Counted from the stretch's first letter, positions 1 through 8,756 are shown. The stretch: DNA of 64,000 bases from Clostridium folliculivorans (GCF_024341905.1 NZ_BQXY01000001.1:157013-221012); one strand, 5' to 3'. Notes: generated from the sequence alone by a model not told the origin. Made by a program: numbers and translations.

Positions 1-42
1 TTGCAAGTTGCTTCAGTGGTTCGAATCCACTCTCCTCCACCA
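1..42 (+). tRNA. tRNA, 3' part only (cut by window start)
   Basis: The window opens inside a tRNA. A T-arm with the TTCGAAT loop (stem 15-19 with 27-31), a 7-nt acceptor half (32-38), discriminator A39 and an encoded CCA (40-42) are visible. The bases before the T-arm look longer than a normal 5-nt variable loop, which suggests a class II tRNA (Leu or Ser). The A discriminator favours Leu over Ser. The anticodon lies outside the window, so the isotype is not determined. Confidence 0.85.
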
Positions 43-43
43 C

Positions 44-70
44 AAAGACACTTATAGTGGTGTCTTTTTT
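44..70 (+). terminator. Rho-independent terminator of the tRNA
   Basis: An 8-bp stem (44-51 with 60-67) is followed by a run of T. It closes the tRNA transcription unit before the SAM riboswitch. Confidence 0.75.
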
Positions 71-99
71 GTATGAATAAAGATAATTAAATAATGTAA

Positions 100-199
100 C
101 TCTTATCAAGAGAGGTGGAGGGAAAGGGCCCTATGAAACCCGGCAACCGGTGATATACACAATGGTGCCAATTCCTGCAGATAAACTGCGAGATAAGAG
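100..199 (+). promoter_or_regulatory. SAM-I (S-box) riboswitch aptamer
   Basis: The region has the S-box core: P1 strands CTCTTATC (100-107) and GATAAGAG (192-199), the AGAGGTGGAGGGA segment near 110-122, and the GGCCCTATGAAACCCGGCAACC block near 127-147. It sits upstream of metK, a classic S-box target. The aptamer binds S-adenosylmethionine and normally turns transcription off. A perfect terminator hairpin follows at 212-238. The 3' P1 strand and the bases after it (about 195-203) can pair with the left terminator arm, which gives the usual exclusive switch. Confidence 0.97.
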
Positions 200-211
200 A
201 GATGAAATTAT

Positions 212-238
212 AAATCTCTTCTTTGAAGAGATTTTTTT
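212..238 (+). terminator. Riboswitch-controlled attenuator terminator
   Basis: A perfect 10-bp stem (212-221 with 225-234) is followed by T residues. It is the expression platform of the SAM riboswitch. With SAM bound it should end transcription before metK. Confidence 0.92.
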
Positions 239-337
239 ACTGTATAGGAAGTTATAAGGTTTTCAAGATAGCTAAACCTAGAAATTTTAATGGTTTTAGA
301 AGTTTTTATGGATATACAGTAAGAAAAATTCTTGTTC

Positions 338-390
338 GCCTGCCAGATTTTCTTCACAAACGTTTGAAAAGGCAGATGCGTAAAAAAAAT
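338..390 (+). repeat. Dispersed repeat family A, copy 1
   Basis: This is a TGCC-GATTTTC / GAAAA-GGCAGATGCG hairpin unit followed by an A run. Related copies lie at 3183-3236, 23602-23655 and 49903-49945. It is in the metK leader after the attenuator. No coding potential was seen; the function is unknown. Confidence 0.6.
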
Positions 391-437
391 CATAGGCAAT
401 AGCTTAAATGGTTTTTCAATAATTATAATTTTTTATG

Positions 438-476
438 AAGGGAGGAATTAACTGTTTTATTTTAGAAGACAGTTAA
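438..476 (+). promoter_or_regulatory. Distant Shine-Dalgarno plus bridging hairpin of metK
   Basis: The only strong Shine-Dalgarno sequence before metK is GGGAGG at 440-445, 38 nt from the ATG at 484. Between them lies a perfect 8-bp stem (448-455 with 469-476). Folding it out leaves 2 nt plus 7 nt, an effective spacing of about 9 nt. An in-frame TGA at 481-483 rules out an upstream start in the metK frame. The bridging role is inferred. Confidence 0.5.
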
Positions 477-483
477 GTTTTGA

Positions 484-1659
484 ATGAAAAGATTATTTAC
501 ATCAGAATCAGTTACAGAAGGACATCCAGATAAAATCTGTGACCAAGTTTCAGACGGAATATTAGATGCTATATTAGAAAAAGATCCGAATGCTAGAGTT
601 GCATGTGAGACAGCAGTAACAACAGGTATGGTTGTAGTTATGGGGGAAATATCTACTAATTGCTATGTAGATATACCTAAAATAGTAAGACAGACAGTAA
701 GAGAAATAGGCTATGATAGAGCTAAGTATGGATTTGACTGTGATACATGTGCAGTACTAACTTCAATAGACGAACAATCAGCTGATATTGCAATGGGAGT
801 TGATGAAGCATTAGAATCCAAAAAGGGTGAAATGGATAAGATTGAAGCAGTAGGTGCTGGAGATCAAGGTATGATGTTTGGATTTGCTACAAACGAAACA
901 GAAGAATATATGCCTATGCCAATAGCTTCAGCTCACAGACTGTCAAGAAGATTAAGTGAAGTTAGAAAAAATGGTACTTTAGACTATCTAAGACCAGACG
1001 GTAAGACTCAGGTTACTGTTGAATATGAAGACAATAAGCCAGTTAGAATAGATGCGATTGTTGTTTCTACACAACATGGTCCAGAAGTATCTCAAGAACA
1101 AATAGAAAAAGATATAAAAGAACATGTTATAAATGCTGTAATACCAGCAAACCTATTAGATGAAAATACAAAGTATTATATAAATCCTACTGGTAGATTT
1201 GTAATAGGCGGACCACAAGGTGATAGTGGTTTAACTGGAAGAAAGATAATAGTTGACACTTATGGTGGATATGGAAGACACGGTGGTGGTGCTTTTTCAG
1301 GAAAAGATCCAACTAAGGTAGACAGATCTGCAGCTTATGCAGCAAGATGGGTTGCTAAAAACCTTGTTGCAGCAGGTGTTGCTGATAAACTAGAGATAGA
1401 GTTAGCTTATGCAATTGGAGTAGCTAAACCAGTTTCTATAGAAGTAGATACTTTTGGAACTGGAAAAGTTGGAGATGACAAAATTGTTGAAATAGTTGGT
1501 AAAGTGTTTGATTTAAGACCAGGTGCTATAATAAGAGATCTTGATCTTAGAAGACCTATATTTAAGCAAACAGCAGCTTATGGACATTTTGGAAGAACTG
1601 ATGTTGATTTACCTTGGGAACAATTAAATAAAGTTGAAGAAATAAAGAAATATATATAG
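484..1659 (+). CDS. metK: S-adenosylmethionine synthetase
   Basis: This enzyme makes S-adenosylmethionine from methionine and ATP in the cytoplasm. The 391-residue length is normal. The N-terminus carries the family's [14 protein letters not shown] substrate motif (about 8-21), GAGDQG at about 123-128 and the glycine-rich GGGAFSGKD loop at about 267-275. Expression is under the upstream SAM riboswitch, so the product represses its own synthesis. The start ATG at 484 follows directly on a TGA and has no close Shine-Dalgarno sequence; see the hairpin at 438-476. A terminator follows 3 nt after the stop, so it is monocistronic. Confidence 0.98.
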   Translation: MKRLFTSESVTEGHPDKICDQVSDGILDAILEKDPNARVACETAVTTGMVVVMGEISTNCYVDIPKIVRQTVREIGYDRAKYGFDCDTCAVLTSIDEQSADIAMGVDEALESKKGEMDKIEAVGAGDQGMMFGFATNETEEYMPMPIASAHRLSRRLSEVRKNGTLDYLRPDGKTQVTVEYEDNKPVRIDAIVVSTQHGPEVSQEQIEKDIKEHVINAVIPANLLDENTKYYINPTGRFVIGGPQGDSGLTGRKIIVDTYGGYGRHGGGAFSGKDPTKVDRSAAYAARWVAKNLVAAGVADKLEIELAYAIGVAKPVSIEVDTFGTGKVGDDKIVEIVGKVFDLRPGAIIRDLDLRRPIFKQTAAYGHFGRTDVDLPWEQLNKVEEIKKYI

Positions 1660-1661
1660 AA

Positions 1662-1699
1662 AAAATGCTGCTTTTTAGCAGCATTTTTTATTTTTTTTA
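1662..1699 (+). terminator. Terminator of metK
   Basis: A perfect 11-bp stem (1662-1672 with 1677-1687) is followed by a long T-rich tail directly after the metK stop. Confidence 0.95.
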
Positions 1700-1812
1700 T
1701 CGACTTTTTGTGACCTAAAGGTTGAGGTTAAGTATTGATAGATATAACTTTTTAAAAGATTCGTAAAAAGCTAGTGGTATCATTCTAATTTACATATAGA
1801 AATTTCATATAA

Positions 1813-1846
1813 AATCAACATGTATAGAGGTATAGATATGTTGATT
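1813..1846 (-). terminator. Possible terminator of nagA
   Basis: A 9-bp inverted repeat (1813-1821 with 1838-1846) lies just beyond the nagA stop on the minus strand. Its U tract is short, so termination is only likely. Confidence 0.4.
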
Positions 1847-1865
1847 CGTGAATGGGTTTGATATG

Positions 1866-3011
1866 TTATATGGTCTTATTAAATACAACCTTACCTTTTA
1901 CAAGAACTGATTTTATATTGATTTCCTCATCAAATAATAATAAGTCAGCATCATAACCTTCTTTAATCAAACCTTTTATATCTTCAACTTTACAATGTTT
2001 TGCTGCATTATAAGAAGCCATTCTTATTATTTCGTATAAGGGATAAGAAGTATTGTTTTTTACGTTTTTTACTGCCTTATCTAGTGTTAAAATAGAACCA
2101 GCTAAAGCGCCATTTCTTAATCTAGCAGCGCCATTCTTAACTATTACATCTTGACCTCCTAAAGAATAATCTCCATCAGGCATGCAGCAGGCCATCATTG
2201 CATCTGATACTAATAGGACTTTATTAATGCCTTTAACTTTATATGCTGATCTAAGAGAAGGATATGCAATGTGTATACCGTCTGAAATAGTCTCAGTGGT
2301 AATGTCTGTATCAAAAATTGCACCAACCACACCAGGCTCTCTGTGATGAAGAGGAGTCATGGCGTTAAAAAGGTGAGTTGAATGAGATACTCCAGCCTTA
2401 ATTCCTTCAATTGCGTCAGAATAACTTGCTTTAGTGTGTCCCATTGAGACAGCAATATTATTATTTTTGAGAAAACCAATGAGTTCATTAGCACCATCTA
2501 CTTCTGGAGCAATAGTTATAGCGGTTACAGTATCTATATTTTCGCCAACCATTTTCTTAAAGTTGTTTATTGTTGGTTCTAAAATAAAATTAGGGTTTTG
2601 AGCTCCAATCATCTCTGGACTTATAAATGGTCCCTCTAAATGTACACCTAATACGTTCGCGCCATCAGTTCCATTATTTTTTGCATAGGTTATAGCTTCG
2701 ATTGATTTACTTATATCTTCCGTTGATACAGTCATGGTAGTTGGTAAAAAAGATGTTGTTCCATGTTTTACAATGGTTTTTGATATTTCGTTTATAGCTT
2801 TATAAGTTCCATCCATAGTATCGTGACCACCAGCTCCATGTATGTGAACATCTATAAATCCAGGGGATAAGTATAGACCCGTTGCATCAAGTGTCTCGCA
2901 ATCAATATTATTTTCTGGATTTATTGCTTTAATCTTTCCGTCTTCAATAAGTACAGAGCCTTCTTCAATTTTATCGAAGAAAATTATTTTACAGTTTTTT
3001 ATTAATAACAT
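1866..3011 (-). CDS. nagA: N-acetylglucosamine-6-phosphate deacetylase
   Basis: This enzyme removes acetate from GlcNAc-6-phosphate to give glucosamine-6-phosphate in amino-sugar catabolism and cell-wall recycling. It is an amidohydrolase-fold protein of 381 residues, normal for NagA. The metal-site motif VHIHGAGG (His56, His58), HLEGPFIS (about 125), MGHTKA (about 192), the STHLFNAM motif and LVSDAM (about 268) are all present. GAGGTG stands 6 nt before the ATG. No nagB or sugar transporter is adjacent, so the gene stands alone, antiparallel to metK. Confidence 0.95.
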   Translation of the reverse strand: MLLIKNCKIIFFDKIEEGSVLIEDGKIKAINPENNIDCETLDATGLYLSPGFIDVHIHGAGGHDTMDGTYKAINEISKTIVKHGTTSFLPTTMTVSTEDISKSIEAITYAKNNGTDGANVLGVHLEGPFISPEMIGAQNPNFILEPTINNFKKMVGENIDTVTAITIAPEVDGANELIGFLKNNNIAVSMGHTKASYSDAIEGIKAGVSHSTHLFNAMTPLHHREPGVVGAIFDTDITTETISDGIHIAYPSLRSAYKVKGINKVLLVSDAMMACCMPDGDYSLGGQDVIVKNGAARLRNGALAGSILTLDKAVKNVKNNTSYPLYEIIRMASYNAAKHCKVEDIKGLIKEGYDADLLLFDEEINIKSVLVKGKVVFNKTI

Positions 3012-3182
3012 TAAATCACCTCATATTTATAATAATACTAAATTTAATTTATAGAAACACTATTTAAAAGGGAAAAGATTATTTTTTTATCCTTTAGAAA
3101 ATTATAATTCAATTAGATCTGTGAATAAGAATGCGTGACAGACCTAAAACATAATATAACTAAAGAAAAAAAGAATAATGGG

Positions 3183-3236
3183 TTGCCTTCCAAATTTTCC
3201 TCATATACATCTGAAAAGGCAAGCAATCAAAAAAAT
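3183..3236 (+). repeat. Dispersed repeat family A, copy 2
   Basis: TTGCCTTCCAAATTTTC and GAAAAGGCAAGCAA arms form a short hairpin similar to the copies at 338, 23602 and 49903. It lies in the nagA-recD2 gap (3012-3479), which otherwise holds only repeat B, the nagA leader and the recD2 promoter. Confidence 0.6.
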
Positions 3237-3254
3237 TTAACCTTTTATAACTTG

Positions 3255-3350
3255 AAAGCATACATTTATATGGATGTACCACTTCGTATTAAAATTTATA
3301 TTTTTAAATTCTCTCACCAGAAGCCGTGAGAGTTTTAAAAGTATATTTCG
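3255..3350 (-). repeat. Dispersed repeat family B, copy 1
   Basis: The core is a CTCTCAC (3311-3317) / GTGAGAG (3326-3332) stem flanked by TTTTTAAATT and AGTTTTAAAA, with an outer part GGATGTACCACTTCGTATTA. It is the reverse complement of copies 2 (14630) and 3 (44930). It is noncoding. Confidence 0.65.
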
Positions 3351-3479
3351 GTTAGAAGTTTTTTATCTTTAGAAAGGCAACAATATTTACAAGTGAAATT
3401 ATTCTGTAAATATTTAAATACTGTATGTTGTGATATAATCTATAATAGAATATTGTGAAATAAAACTAGGAGAGATAAA

Positions 3480-5714
3480 ATGGAAGTTATAAGAGGCATT
3501 GTGGATACAATAGTTTATAAGAATGATGAGAATGGATATGTTGTAGCTAAAATAAAAACAGATAAGACCCTTATAACTATTGTAGGAGTGATCCCTTATA
3601 TTGGAGAAGGCCAAAATTTAGAGTTAAAAGGTGATTGGGTTTTACATCAACAATTTGGACGACAGTTTAAGGTTGAAGAATGTGAAGAGATAATACCTAA
3701 CACTGTAGAAGCTATAGAAAAGTATTTGGCATCAGGTTTAATTTATGGAATCGGTCCAATTACTGCTAAGAAAATTATCAGTAGGTTTGGTGAAAAAACT
3801 TTAGAAATAATGGATAGTGATATTGAACGTCTTGGTGAGATAGAAGGAATTGGAACCAAAAAGTTAGAGCTTATAATTGAATCTTATGTTTCTCAAAGGG
3901 AACTTAAGAATATTATGATTTTCTTTCAAGCGCATGGAGTTACAACAAATCAATGTATAAAGATTTATAAGAGGTTTGGAGGAAACTCAATAAATATTGT
4001 TAAGGAAAACCCTTATGTTTTATGTGAGGAGATAACTGGAATAGGATTTAAAACATCAGATAAGATTGCAAGATCTTTAGGTATTGAGGTTGATTCACCC
4101 TTTAGAATACAGAGTGGTCTAAAATACGTTATTAATGATTTTTGTGCTAATGGTAATACATTTATGCCTAAAGAGTTGTTAATCAAAGAATCCTCAGAAG
4201 TGCTTACAGTAGATAAAAGCGTAATAGAAAAAAATATATATGACAGCTCGATGGATGGTAAGATAAAAATAGATAGAATAAATGATATAGAAGCAGTATT
4301 TAACTTATATTATTACTATTGTGAACTAGGTATAACCAATAGAATACTGACATTAGCAATAAGCAATTTCCAAAATATTAATTTAGATTTAGGATTTGAA
4401 ATTGATACCTTTGAGAGTAAAAATGATATAAGTTTTGCTAAATCTCAGAAAGACGCAATAATTGGTGCTTTTACTAATGGAATTGAAATTATCACGGGTG
4501 GTCCAGGAACTGGTAAAACAACAATAATAAAATGTATAATAGAAATGTATGAAAAGGCTGGAATGAGGGTTATGCTAGGGGCTCCAACAGGAAGAGCTGC
4601 TAAGAGAATGACTGAATCTACCGGTAGAGAAGCTAAAACAATACACAGACTATTAGAGATGGGTGTAAGTGATGATGAGGATGTTTCTATGTTCTCAAAA
4701 GATGAAGGTTCTCCTCTAGAGGCAGATGTTGTTATAGTAGATGAAGCTTCAATGATAGATATAGTTCTCATGAATAATCTTTTAAAAGCTATAAAGGTTG
4801 GAACAAGAGTTATTATAGTTGGAGATATTGACCAACTCCCTTCAGTTGGTCCAGGAAATGTTCTTGCAGATCTTATAGAGAGTGAGTTTACTAAGGTTGT
4901 AAGATTAAAAGAAATATTTAGGCAGGGCAAAGAAAGCTTGATTGTTACTAATGCACATAGAATAAATGAAGGTGAAATGCCATTATTAAATGAAAAGGAT
5001 AAAGATTTTTTCTTTATAAAAGAATCAGAAATAGATTCAATCCTTATGACTGTGATTGACCTAATAAATACAAGACTACCTAAGTTTAATAGAAAGTGGG
5101 ATAAGTTAAAGCAAATTCAAATTTTATCTCCAATGAAGAAAGGTGTACTTGGTATAACAAACCTAAATAATAAGCTTCAGGAGATCTTGAATCCAAAGAG
5201 TAAGGATAAGAAAGAAAAACAAATGAAAGATATTATTTTTAGAGTTGGGGATAAGGTAATGCAAACTAAAAATAATTATTCATTAAAGTGGACTAGAATA
5301 AGCGGATTTGGAGAGAATGAAGGTGTAGGGGTTTTTAACGGTGATATGGGATTTATTGACTCTATTGATGAAGAAAATAGATCATTAAGTGTAGTATTTG
5401 AAGATGAGAGAAAAGTGATTTATGATTATATATTTCTTGATGAGTTAGATTTGGCATATGCTATAACAATACATAAAAGTCAAGGAAGTGAATTTCCGGT
5501 TGTTATAATACCCTCTTATATGGGGTCACCGCTACTTATGAACAGAAACCTACTATATACTGGTATAACAAGGGCAAAAGAGCTAGTGGTTGTTGTAGGT
5601 GGGATAAAGGCGCTTAAATATATGGTTGACAATACTAGGAGTAATGAAAGATTTTCTTCATTAAAGTGGAGAATTAAAGATATTATATCTAATGATGCAT
5701 TTATGTCTGAATAA
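3480..5714 (+). CDS. recD2: RecD2-type ATP-dependent DNA helicase
   Basis: This is an SF1B 5'-3' DNA helicase of the RecD2 family, which acts in replication-fork and repair work without RecBC. The 744 residues fit the family. The N-terminal part (about 1-75) is an OB-like region, followed by helix-hairpin-helix segments typical of RecD2 (IYGIGPITAKKI, GEIEGIGTKKL). The motor has Walker A GGPGTGKTTI at about 340-349, DEASMID (Walker B), GDIDQLPSVGPG and the C-terminal TIHKSQGSEF motif. GGAGAG precedes the ATG. It heads a run with the comFA-like gene, 13 nt downstream. Confidence 0.95.
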   Translation: MEVIRGIVDTIVYKNDENGYVVAKIKTDKTLITIVGVIPYIGEGQNLELKGDWVLHQQFGRQFKVEECEEIIPNTVEAIEKYLASGLIYGIGPITAKKIISRFGEKTLEIMDSDIERLGEIEGIGTKKLELIIESYVSQRELKNIMIFFQAHGVTTNQCIKIYKRFGGNSINIVKENPYVLCEEITGIGFKTSDKIARSLGIEVDSPFRIQSGLKYVINDFCANGNTFMPKELLIKESSEVLTVDKSVIEKNIYDSSMDGKIKIDRINDIEAVFNLYYYYCELGITNRILTLAISNFQNINLDLGFEIDTFESKNDISFAKSQKDAIIGAFTNGIEIITGGPGTGKTTIIKCIIEMYEKAGMRVMLGAPTGRAAKRMTESTGREAKTIHRLLEMGVSDDEDVSMFSKDEGSPLEADVVIVDEASMIDIVLMNNLLKAIKVGTRVIIVGDIDQLPSVGPGNVLADLIESEFTKVVRLKEIFRQGKESLIVTNAHRINEGEMPLLNEKDKDFFFIKESEIDSILMTVIDLINTRLPKFNRKWDKLKQIQILSPMKKGVLGITNLNNKLQEILNPKSKDKKEKQMKDIIFRVGDKVMQTKNNYSLKWTRISGFGENEGVGVFNGDMGFIDSIDEENRSLSVVFEDERKVIYDYIFLDELDLAYAITIHKSQGSEFPVVIIPSYMGSPLLMNRNLLYTGITRAKELVVVVGGIKALKYMVDNTRSNERFSSLKWRIKDIISNDAFMSE

Positions 5715-5727
5715 GTGAGGAGTTAAT

Positions 5728-6756
5728 ATGGTTAATATTGAAATGGATAAAAGATATGTTGAATTAAATCATACGGTTAATAGGATAAATGATTGGTATG
5801 AGAAAGATGAATGTAGACTGTTAAATATAATCACTGTTCCTTATAATACCTCTAGAATATTTAGGGAGCTAATAACAAATATCTTATCTAATAATAAAAA
5901 AATACTTTATGTAACTCAAGATGGTAATGTAAATGAAGATATAGTGAAATATCTTAAACTTTCTTTTGGGTTTAAAAGCTATTCCATAATAAGAAGTGGA
6001 AGTTATCATAGTAATACCTACCTTCATTTTATAAGCTATGAAAACATTAGATTTATAGAAGAGGATTACGAATTAATTATTTATGATGATATAACTAGTT
6101 TCTCTAGACAAGGAAAATTAGAGATACAAAATTCTGTTGATTTTTTATATAAAAGATCAAACAAAGCTATAGTATATAGCACAGAAGCTGTGTTTATAAA
6201 TTGTCCGTATATACAGCTTGGAAATTGCTTTAGAATGACGCCTTTTGTTGAACCAAGAATTATAACAACAAGGATTGATTTAAACAAGGATATACCGTAT
6301 CTTCTATATGATTATTTAAAGTGGTTTAAAGACAATAATAGGAAAGTGATAATTCATACACCTTCAAAAGAGAAGACAGAAATAGTATATAACTACTACA
6401 ACGATATACTAAAAGTTTCTTCAAGAATGAAATTGGTTAAAGTAACAGATAATAGTGAATTAAAAAATATAGAAAAATTACATGAAATAAAAGACAAACC
6501 TGTTATGGTTATAACTAATCTAATAGTGCAGCAATTTGAGGAATTAGATAATATTGATGTAATAATATATTTTGCTGAGGATAAATTTTTCGATTATAAA
6601 AAAATAGTATACCTTTGTGGTAAAGTAGGTAAAGTAAGAGGTGCTCAAGGAGAAGTTATACTTTTAGCAAATGAAGTTTCTGCTCAAATGGAGTACGCAA
6701 AAGATTTAGCGAGGGAGTTTAATAAAGCTGCGTGGGAAAAAGGATTACTGAAATAA
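5728..6756 (+). CDS. Degenerate ComFA-like helicase
   Basis: This 342-residue protein resembles a two-lobe SF2 helicase but lacks intact ATPase motifs. Where Walker A should lie (about 36-47) there is VPYNTSR with no GKT, and the Walker B position reads LIIYDD (116-121) instead of DEAD/DEVD. The C-terminal stretch VRGAQGEVILLAN is like the ComFA end. It lies directly before comFC with 25 nt overlap, the place of comFA in the competence operon. ComFA normally drives ssDNA uptake. This copy probably cannot hydrolyse ATP in the usual way and may be a structural partner of ComFC. The assignment rests on context and fold-like features. Confidence 0.65.
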   Translation: MVNIEMDKRYVELNHTVNRINDWYEKDECRLLNIITVPYNTSRIFRELITNILSNNKKILYVTQDGNVNEDIVKYLKLSFGFKSYSIIRSGSYHSNTYLHFISYENIRFIEEDYELIIYDDITSFSRQGKLEIQNSVDFLYKRSNKAIVYSTEAVFINCPYIQLGNCFRMTPFVEPRIITTRIDLNKDIPYLLYDYLKWFKDNNRKVIIHTPSKEKTEIVYNYYNDILKVSSRMKLVKVTDNSELKNIEKLHEIKDKPVMVITNLIVQQFEELDNIDVIIYFAEDKFFDYKKIVYLCGKVGKVRGAQGEVILLANEVSAQMEYAKDLAREFNKAAWEKGLLK

Positions 6757-7406
6757 TTAAATATGTATTAGAGTGTGTGCTAGAAGTAATCTATCCTCAT
6801 TCTAATAAGTGTTTGTGTTGTGAATCAGATACTGATACTGAGTCTATTTGTGATAGATGTTTAAATAATGTAGCTTATATTTATGGAGGATATTATTTAG
6901 ACAAAGAAGATAAAGTCAAGTGCCATAGTGCTGCTTATTATTCTGGTAGTATTAAAGAACTCATAATTAATTTAAAATACTCTGCTAATTTTGAAAGTGC
7001 AGAATTTTTAGCTCATATTCTCTATAAAAAAATGAAAGAAGAGCATATAAGTGGAGATTTAATTACCTATGTTCCTATATCTAAAGCCTCATCAAAAAAG
7101 AGAGGATTTAATCAATGTAGAGCTATAGGAAAAGAATTATCTAATCTCAGTAGAATTAAATTGGTTAATACTTTAAGAAGATCAAAAGAGGTAAAGGAAC
7201 AGAAAAGGTTGTCTATTGATGAAAGAGTTGAAAATATGATTGGAGTATTTGAAGCCAAAACACCTAGAGATATAGAAAATAAAATAATTATATTAATCGA
7301 TGATGTAATTACTACGGGTTCAACGCTTATGAGTTGTAGAGATGCACTTATAAAGGCTGGAGCTGGAGAAGTAATCCTCTTGACTGTTGCAAAAAGTAAT
7401 ATATAA
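6732..7406 (+). CDS. comFC: ComFC-like phosphoribosyltransferase
   Basis: This is a ComF-family amidophosphoribosyltransferase-like protein linked to DNA uptake. The N-terminus has a cysteine cluster (Cys27, 29, 30, 40, 43) expected to bind zinc, and the C-terminal half has the PRPP-loop motif IDDVITTGST (about 188-197). The length of 224 residues is normal. The start is a GTG at 6732 that overlaps the preceding gene by 25 nt. GAGGGAG lies about 14 nt upstream, which is rather far, and translational coupling is likely. The last codons contain the promoter of the downstream raiA RNA. Confidence 0.88.
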   Translation: MGKRITEIIKYVLECVLEVIYPHSNKCLCCESDTDTESICDRCLNNVAYIYGGYYLDKEDKVKCHSAAYYSGSIKELIINLKYSANFESAEFLAHILYKKMKEEHISGDLITYVPISKASSKKRGFNQCRAIGKELSNLSRIKLVNTLRRSKEVKEQKRLSIDERVENMIGVFEAKTPRDIENKIIILIDDVITTGSTLMSCRDALIKAGAGEVILLTVAKSNI

Positions 7407-7407
7407 T
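7380..7407 (+). promoter_or_regulatory. SigA-type promoter of the raiA RNA, inside comFC
   Basis: TTGACT (7380-7385), a 16-bp spacer and a perfect TATAAT (7402-7407) overlap the end and stop codon of comFC. The start would be near 7414, exactly where the structured GC-richer RNA begins. Confidence 0.75.
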
Positions 7408-7413
7408 AGATAA

Positions 7414-7618
7414 TAGGGGCTAGGTTTGTGGTTGAAAGTCGATGCCAGTCGCAGGCGAAACGATCCACGTAAGTTGAACAAAAGGTTTAATGAGCATGGT
7501 GCGGCTTAGAGGTAAGTCCTGCCAGTAAAACTGAGAGAGTGAGTAGTGAGAGGTTGAGTCCGGGTAGCAAAAGCTCCAGCAGGCGAGTGTGGGGTCAAAG
7601 ACCAGGTCAACTAGCTTT
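7414..7618 (+). ncRNA. raiA-motif structured ncRNA
   Basis: A noncoding stretch of about 205 nt is far richer in G+C than its surroundings, has no credible ORF, and has its own promoter and terminator. It lies between comFC and raiA/hpf. This is where the raiA motif, a large ornate RNA first found upstream of raiA in Firmicutes, occurs. The richness in GA-type internal-loop segments (GAGGTAAGTCC, GTAAAACTGAGAGAG, GGGTAGCAAAAGC) fits a complex fold. More than 500 nt separates it from raiA, so it is a free RNA rather than a leader. Family identity is from memory of context and look. Confidence 0.85.
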
Positions 7619-7662
7619 AAAGTAGGTATTAGCATTTAGATGTTGATACCTACTTTTATTTT
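7619..7662 (+). terminator. Terminator of the raiA RNA
   Basis: A perfect 11-bp stem (7619-7629 with 7646-7656) is followed by TATTTTTGTTTT. Confidence 0.9.
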
Positions 7663-8174
7663 TGTTTTGATTTTGGGGTTTGGTTAGAGCAGAAATATAT
7701 CAATACATAACTTAATTAAAGCTTTACCAATTTAGTCTGAAAACTATTTATAAAGCAAAAAAGGCCATTAATAGCTAAAATGATTGTTGGTATATTTCTA
7801 ATAAAAATTTAATATATGATAATTCTTAAAAAGCGAATAAAGTACGAATAGTTGTAATATAAATCTATAATCACATATAGAACAATAAAAAAATGAATAA
7901 AATCGAAATAATGTACAAGCCTACGATAATTGGAGAATAACAAAGGAATATAAGATTAAGTTGATTAAATTTTCTGTAAATTCAAATAATTATACTTGTT
8001 ATTATTTAATTAAATGTGTAAAATTAAATTAACAAATACAACATTAACAAAGGTTAAGAAAAATAAAATTTGTATATAAGTATCTATAATTATAAATATA
8101 ATCTTATATATAAGTAAATACTTTAAAAAGTAATAAAAAAACATAACCTTTTAATTAGGAGAGGGGCTGACCAT
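7663..8174 (+). other. AT-rich gap before raiA/hpf
   Basis: About 510 bp have no supported gene. The sequence is very AT-rich and holds the raiA/hpf promoter region, with possible -10 boxes near 8080-8110, and the ribosome binding site GGAGAGGGG at 8158-8166. No further structured RNA was recognised. Confidence 0.5.
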
Positions 8175-8717
8175 ATGAAAGTTACAGTATTAGCAAAAAA
8201 CATAGTATTAACAGATCCTTTAAAGGAAGCGGTAGAGAGGAAAATCTCAAAACTTGAGAAATATTTCACTCCGAATGTGGAAGCCAAAGCTACACTAAGT
8301 GTACAAAAAAACAGACAAATAATTGAGGTTACAATTCCTTTTAATGGTGCTATATTAAGAGGAGAAGAAGCTACAGATGACATGTACAAATCAATAGATT
8401 TAGTACAAGAAAAAATTGAAAGACAAATAAGAAAGCAAAAAACAAAGCTTTCTAGAAGATATAATAATGCAGAATCAGTAAGATATATTAACTTTGACAA
8501 TGTGCCTAATGTTGATCCTGAAGATGACGAAGCACAAATAGTTAAGACAAAGAGATTTGGTATTAAACCAATGGTGGCTGAAGAAGCGGTTCTTCAAATG
8601 GAACTAATAGGACATAACTTCTTCGTTTTCCAAGATGCAGATACTAATCAAGTTAATGTAGTCTATAAGAGAAAAGATGGAAATTATGGGTTAATAGAAC
8701 CTGAGTATGAATACTAA
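8175..8717 (+). CDS. raiA: Long-form ribosome hibernation promoting factor
   Basis: This protein binds the small ribosomal subunit and drives 100S dimer formation in resting cells. At 180 residues it is the long HPF form. Residues about 1-100 are the S30AE domain, beginning KVTVLAKNIVLTDPLKEAVE. After a linker, residues about 120-180 are the dimerisation tail, with VLQMELIGHNFFVFQD and VVYKRKDGNYGLIEP. A strong ribosome binding site precedes the ATG. It is monocistronic, with a hairpin after the stop and secA further down. Its partner ncRNA lies upstream. Confidence 0.97.
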   Translation: MKVTVLAKNIVLTDPLKEAVERKISKLEKYFTPNVEAKATLSVQKNRQIIEVTIPFNGAILRGEEATDDMYKSIDLVQEKIERQIRKQKTKLSRRYNNAESVRYINFDNVPNVDPEDDEAQIVKTKRFGIKPMVAEEAVLQMELIGHNFFVFQDADTNQVNVVYKRKDGNYGLIEPEYEY

Positions 8718-8731
8718 AAATAACAATAACG

Positions 8732-8756
8732 TGGGCTGACTGTAATGGTCAGCCCA
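8732..8756 (+). terminator. Hairpin after raiA/hpf
   Basis: A perfect 9-bp GC-rich stem (8732-8740 with 8748-8756) follows the stop. Its U tail is weak, so termination may be incomplete. Confidence 0.6.

Noticed and set aside
3135..3329. 64-codon plus-strand frame in the nagA-recD2 gap
   Set aside because: It covers repeat families A and B, and no ribosome binding site precedes it.
4445..4930. 161-codon open frame on the minus strand inside recD2
   Set aside because: It is antisense to conserved helicase motifs, has no ribosome binding site, and its Ser/Ile/Pro-rich composition is typical of a shadow frame.
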